This document shows positions 14,701 to 16,408 of a DNA stretch of 16,408 bases, piece by piece. The stretch is taken from the NCBI GenBank assembly GCA_026770585.1, contig MU646364.1:528444-544851 (forward strand). Direction: 5' to 3'. The notes below the pieces were generated by a model. That model saw nothing but the letters and a program-made list of their open reading frames with translations, had not been told where the DNA came from and did not search any database. Each line of letters begins with the position of its first letter. The stretch's first letter is position 1. This DNA comes from Baffinella frigidus (taxonomy: Eukaryota; Cryptophyceae; Cryptomonadales; Baffinellaceae). The position numbers and the translations under genes are program-made.

Positions 14701-15770
14701 GTCCTCCTCGTCCAAGCGCCGCTCGAGTGCAAGCCGGCGTTCTTCCTCGGCCTCCCGCCGCTCCAAAACATCTCCAACATTTCCATCGATCCGAATTCCG
14801 TCCCCGGGAATGGAAGCTCGGCAGCCTGGGGAGAGCGAGAAGAGATGGCGGCTCTCCCTGCACCGCGCCCGGCGGACCAACCAACTTGCCTCCGCTGTCC
14901 ATCCGGAATGTGCGTCCCCACCCTGCCGTACCCCACACATGGGGCTATGAAGGGATCGTCGGTGGCTTAGCCACCGACTTTCGGTCAGGGTGTCCGTAGG
15001 AAAATCTCTATGTCCCATGTCCCTACGGATTGTCTACCGTCGGGACAGAGGGCTTGTCCACGTATGGGTAGTTCAGAAATCCCGGCATAGCCTGTTGTGT
15101 GGCCTGCCGTACCTCTGCGACAGCCTTGTTGTTTTGCAAAACGAGCCGCCCCCCCCCCTCCGTGGCAGGTCTCGCTCGCACCGTTGACAGTCTCTACGTG
15201 TGCCCCCCTCTGACCCCTGGGCTGCATTTGGATCGCAGGACCTCGCCAGGAGGACGCGTGGGCAACGATAGCTGCTTCTGCGCCGCAGGCTTCTACCGAG
15301 ATAGCCTCGGCTCGCTCACGCAGGTCGACAGTATCAAGTCTGAAGTGGTCTTGGGGAATGAGCCTGCGTGCCTCCCGTGCTCTTCTGGTACACGCCGCAT
15401 CCCGCGAACCATAAACCCTGAACTCTGCAACCTAAACCCTAAACCCCAAACCCTAAACCCTACACCCTACACCCTAAACCATAAACCCTAAACTCCAAAT
15501 CCTCAACCCTAAACCCTAAACCCTAAACCCTAAAAACTAATCCCTAAACCCTAAACCCTAAACCCTAAACCCTGAACCCTAAACCCTAAACCCTTACCAT
15601 TCACTTCTCAGAACGGGGTTCGAGGGGTGGCTAACACGAAACACTTGCAACTGGCAGGGCTGTACGCGCCCTCGGGGGTCGCAGTGGGGCGCATCGCGTG
15701 CCAGAAATTCGTTACCTACTGGAAGGTCTTCCCCCCCCCTCCCCATTTCCCGACCACCGAATGGTGGTGA
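11713..15770 (+). CDS. Predicted type II membrane protein with a GCC2/GCC3-like Cys-rich outer domain
   Basis: Model: 11713-12258, 12509-12733 (or 12754), 14225-14294, 14678-14909, 15239-15387, 15658-15770; all phases agree, about 444-451 aa. Exon 1 is acidic and Ser/Gly-rich (DDDEIIGNQEYEERRGLL). Exon 2 ends in a charged helix (RRRYQEHVRRHAERQ). Exons 3 and 4 join to make RKERKRLGGLIGLGALLVLG, continuing as LVITLPLVLLV: a basic flank then one membrane helix, so N-terminus in. Outside follow Cys pairs: ECK, TCLRCPSGM spliced to TSPGGRVGNDSCFCAAGFYR, then ACLPCSSG; CxCxxGFY and CxxCxxG are typical of GCC2/GCC3 or ephrin-receptor-like repeats. Sequons NIS (two), NGS and NDS support an outer location. 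Role unknown, possibly surface adhesion or sensing. The start, exon 2 donor and last exon are tentative; AATAAA at 15830 may be its polyadenylation signal. Confidence 0.6.
12259..12508 (+). other. Intron between exons 1 and 2 of the membrane protein gene
   Basis: The donor is GCTGAC|GTAACA and the acceptor CCCGGCAG|GTG, phase 0. It joins RTERSAAD to VLLHVERTATLRHGSREG. It is ordinary pyrimidine-rich intron sequence with no telomere-like repeat. Without splicing, the first frame ends at TGA near 12376. Confidence 0.65.
13048..14205 (+). repeat. Kilobase CCCTAAA array in an intron of the membrane protein gene
   Basis: About 1.15 kb of plus-strand CCCTAAA heptamers with many single-base variants and a near-perfect run at about 13662-13745. 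It lies between the exon ending in the charged helix (12733 or 12754) and the membrane-helix exon starting at 14225. Its 3' edge is only about 20 nt from that acceptor (CATACAG|GCG). Confidence 0.95.
14295..14677 (+). other. Intron splitting the membrane helix
   Basis: Donor CTAG|GTCGCG, acceptor CCCGCAG|GG; joins CTA G to GG CTC so that ALLVLG runs into LVITLP. Body pyrimidine-rich at the 5' end, with no telomere-like array beyond a single AAACCCTAG. Confidence 0.6.
14958..15030. repeat. Perfect 9-bp hairpin and neighbouring stem in an intron
   Basis: GTCGGTGGC at 14958-14966 and GCCACCGAC at 14970-14978 pair perfectly around a TTA loop. A second stem, TCCGTAGG (14993-15000) with CCTACGGA (15022-15029), follows directly. 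Both lie in the intron 14910-15238. They could be remnants of a small foldback element. Confidence 0.7.
15408..15597 (+). repeat. CCCTAAA array beginning just after a splice donor
   Basis: About 190 bp of CCCTAAA heptamers, starting about 20 nt downstream of the donor TCTG|GTACAC at 15388. The layout (donor, short spacer, heptamers) repeats that of FIGNL1 introns 4, 5 and 7. It is followed by a CATTCACTTCTCAG acceptor-like sequence at about 15598. Confidence 0.9.
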
Positions 15771-15772
15771 GG

Positions 15773-16169
15773 CCCTGTGGAGGAGCAACGATTGGGAACG
15801 CCACTGTGCGGTGCGGGGTGGGCCACATGAATAAAAGTTGGTTCTAGCGCCCATGAGCTTGCCTCTCGCCGCCCTCTCGCGTCCCCCCGCATCCCTCCGC
15901 TATTCGCTCTACACGCACCCCACGTGTCCCCTGTGGAGGAGCAACGAATGGGCGCCCCACGGTGCGGTGCGAATGGCGACGCCAGTGTGCGGTGCGGGGT
16001 TAGCCACGTGGAGAAGAGAGTGTTCTGGCGCTGCCGGCCCCCGAGGAAAGCTCCGAGCCCAAAAATCTTTGAGAGGAAATTTTAGGTCTCCGGAGCTTTC
16101 CTCTCGCCACTCGCTCACGTCCTCCCTCCTGCCTCCTCTATTCGCTGCACACGCACCCCACTTGGCTGT
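15773..16169 (+). repeat. Two tandem copies of a ~155-bp unit, the second enlarged
   Basis: Unit 1 starts CCCTGTGGAGGAGCAACGA at 15773 and unit 2 at 15928. Shared landmarks are GTGCGGTGCGGGGT, a GCCAC(A/G)TG motif, CCTCTCGCC, and TATTCGCT(C/G)(T/C)ACACGCACCCCAC near the end. Unit 2 is longer because of an extra GTGCGGTGCGAATGGCGACG segment and a hairpin insertion. An AATAAA lies in unit 1 at 15830. No coding exon is supported. Confidence 0.8.
16043..16105. repeat. Short hairpin insertion in the second tandem unit
   Basis: GAGGAAAGCTCCGAG at about 16043-16057 pairs with CTCCGGAGCTTTCCTC at about 16090-16105, allowing one bulge, around an A/T-rich loop. The equivalent place in unit 1 lacks it. 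It is therefore a candidate recent insertion of a miniature foldback element. Confidence 0.6.
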
Positions 16170-16214
16170 CTTGCACAGTACCACGTGTCGCCCCCCCGCG
16201 AACCTCGAGCACGA

Positions 16215-16302
16215 TTCGAACATTATCCACCAACCGCTCGAACATTATCCACCAACCGCTCGAACATTATCCACCAACCGCTCGAACATTATCCACCAAC
16301 CG
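16215..16302 (+). repeat. 22-bp minisatellite, four copies
   Basis: Four head-to-tail units of TCGAACATTATCCACCAACCG preceded by C (T in the first unit); the last three are identical. A broken fifth unit follows, in which the 5' part is replaced by a poly-C run before CCACCAACCG. Confidence 0.95.
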
Positions 16303-16408
16303 CCCCCCCCCCCCCCACCAACCGCGCGTCCCCCCACTGGCAGCTCGGAGCCCCCCCCCCCAGCTGCAACGCGACCTGTGCTGAGGTTCGTGCCCTACCC
16401 CCCCCCCC
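16303..16408. other. Poly-C tracts at the right edge
   Basis: Several runs of 8-14 cytosines, including one at the very last bases. No gene is visible. Homopolymers of this kind often break assemblies, so the sequence here may be less reliable. Confidence 0.6.

Noticed and set aside
14698-15018. Minus-strand charged helix (RREAEEERRLALERRLDEED) as a coiled-coil protein, or a plus-strand RS-repeat frame
   Set aside because: These are alternative readings of the same CTCCTCGTCC-type repeat. The third frame gains a membrane helix, N-glycosylation sites and Cys motifs through phase-matched splices on both sides, so it was preferred, with moderate confidence.
15594-16223. Minus-strand open frames at the right edge
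   Set aside because: They run through tandem repeat units and reflect repeat composition rather than a conserved product.

Overview
The window is nuclear DNA of a eukaryote, most likely a microbial alga or other protist with plant-type TTTAGGG telomere sequence. The genes are broken into many small exons (34-140 nt is common) joined by GT-AG introns. Coding regions are GC-rich, and blocks of degenerate CCCTAAA heptamers sit inside introns. There are no bacterial-style operons, tRNA, rRNA or CRISPR. Species cannot be named from sequence alone; a cryptophyte, green-lineage or dinoflagellate-like alga would all fit. All exon models are hand splices, based on protein-family similarity, CAG acceptors and reading-phase bookkeeping.

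Layout. 1-650: degenerate TTTAGGG array, probably inside an intron of the next gene. 737-1684 (minus): 5' part of an FkbM-type methyltransferase with a signal peptide or signal anchor; its remaining exons lie off the left edge. 1685-1888: short shared promoter. 1889-9502 (plus): a FIGNL1-like (fidgetin-like-1) AAA ATPase in 15 exons, about 691 aa. It has Walker A, Walker B, sensor 1, arginine finger, sensor 2 and the Vps4-type C-terminal helix. Its introns are the most unusual part of the window. Three share sequence, one holds a kilobase of telomere-like repeats, one appears to be GC-AG, and five contain decayed copies of the neighbouring exon edge.

9503-10052: inverted-repeat-rich intergenic DNA ending in a hairpin element that looks like a MITE. 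10365-11085 (minus): 3' part of an unrecognised gene. 11713-15770 (plus): a predicted type II membrane protein with an acidic cytoplasmic half, one membrane helix and a cysteine-rich GCC2/GCC3-like outer half. One of its introns holds a second kilobase-scale CCCTAAA array. 15771-16408: tandem duplications, a small hairpin insertion, a 22-bp minisatellite and poly-C tracts.

The genes do not form an obvious pathway: FIGNL1 relatives act on RAD51 in recombination, and the FkbM and GCC2-like proteins probably act in the secretory system or at the cell surface. What links the window is intron biology: related introns at different positions, telomere-like repeats that mostly read CCCTAAA on the sense strand, cytosine at donor position +3, and repeated duplication of exon edges into introns.
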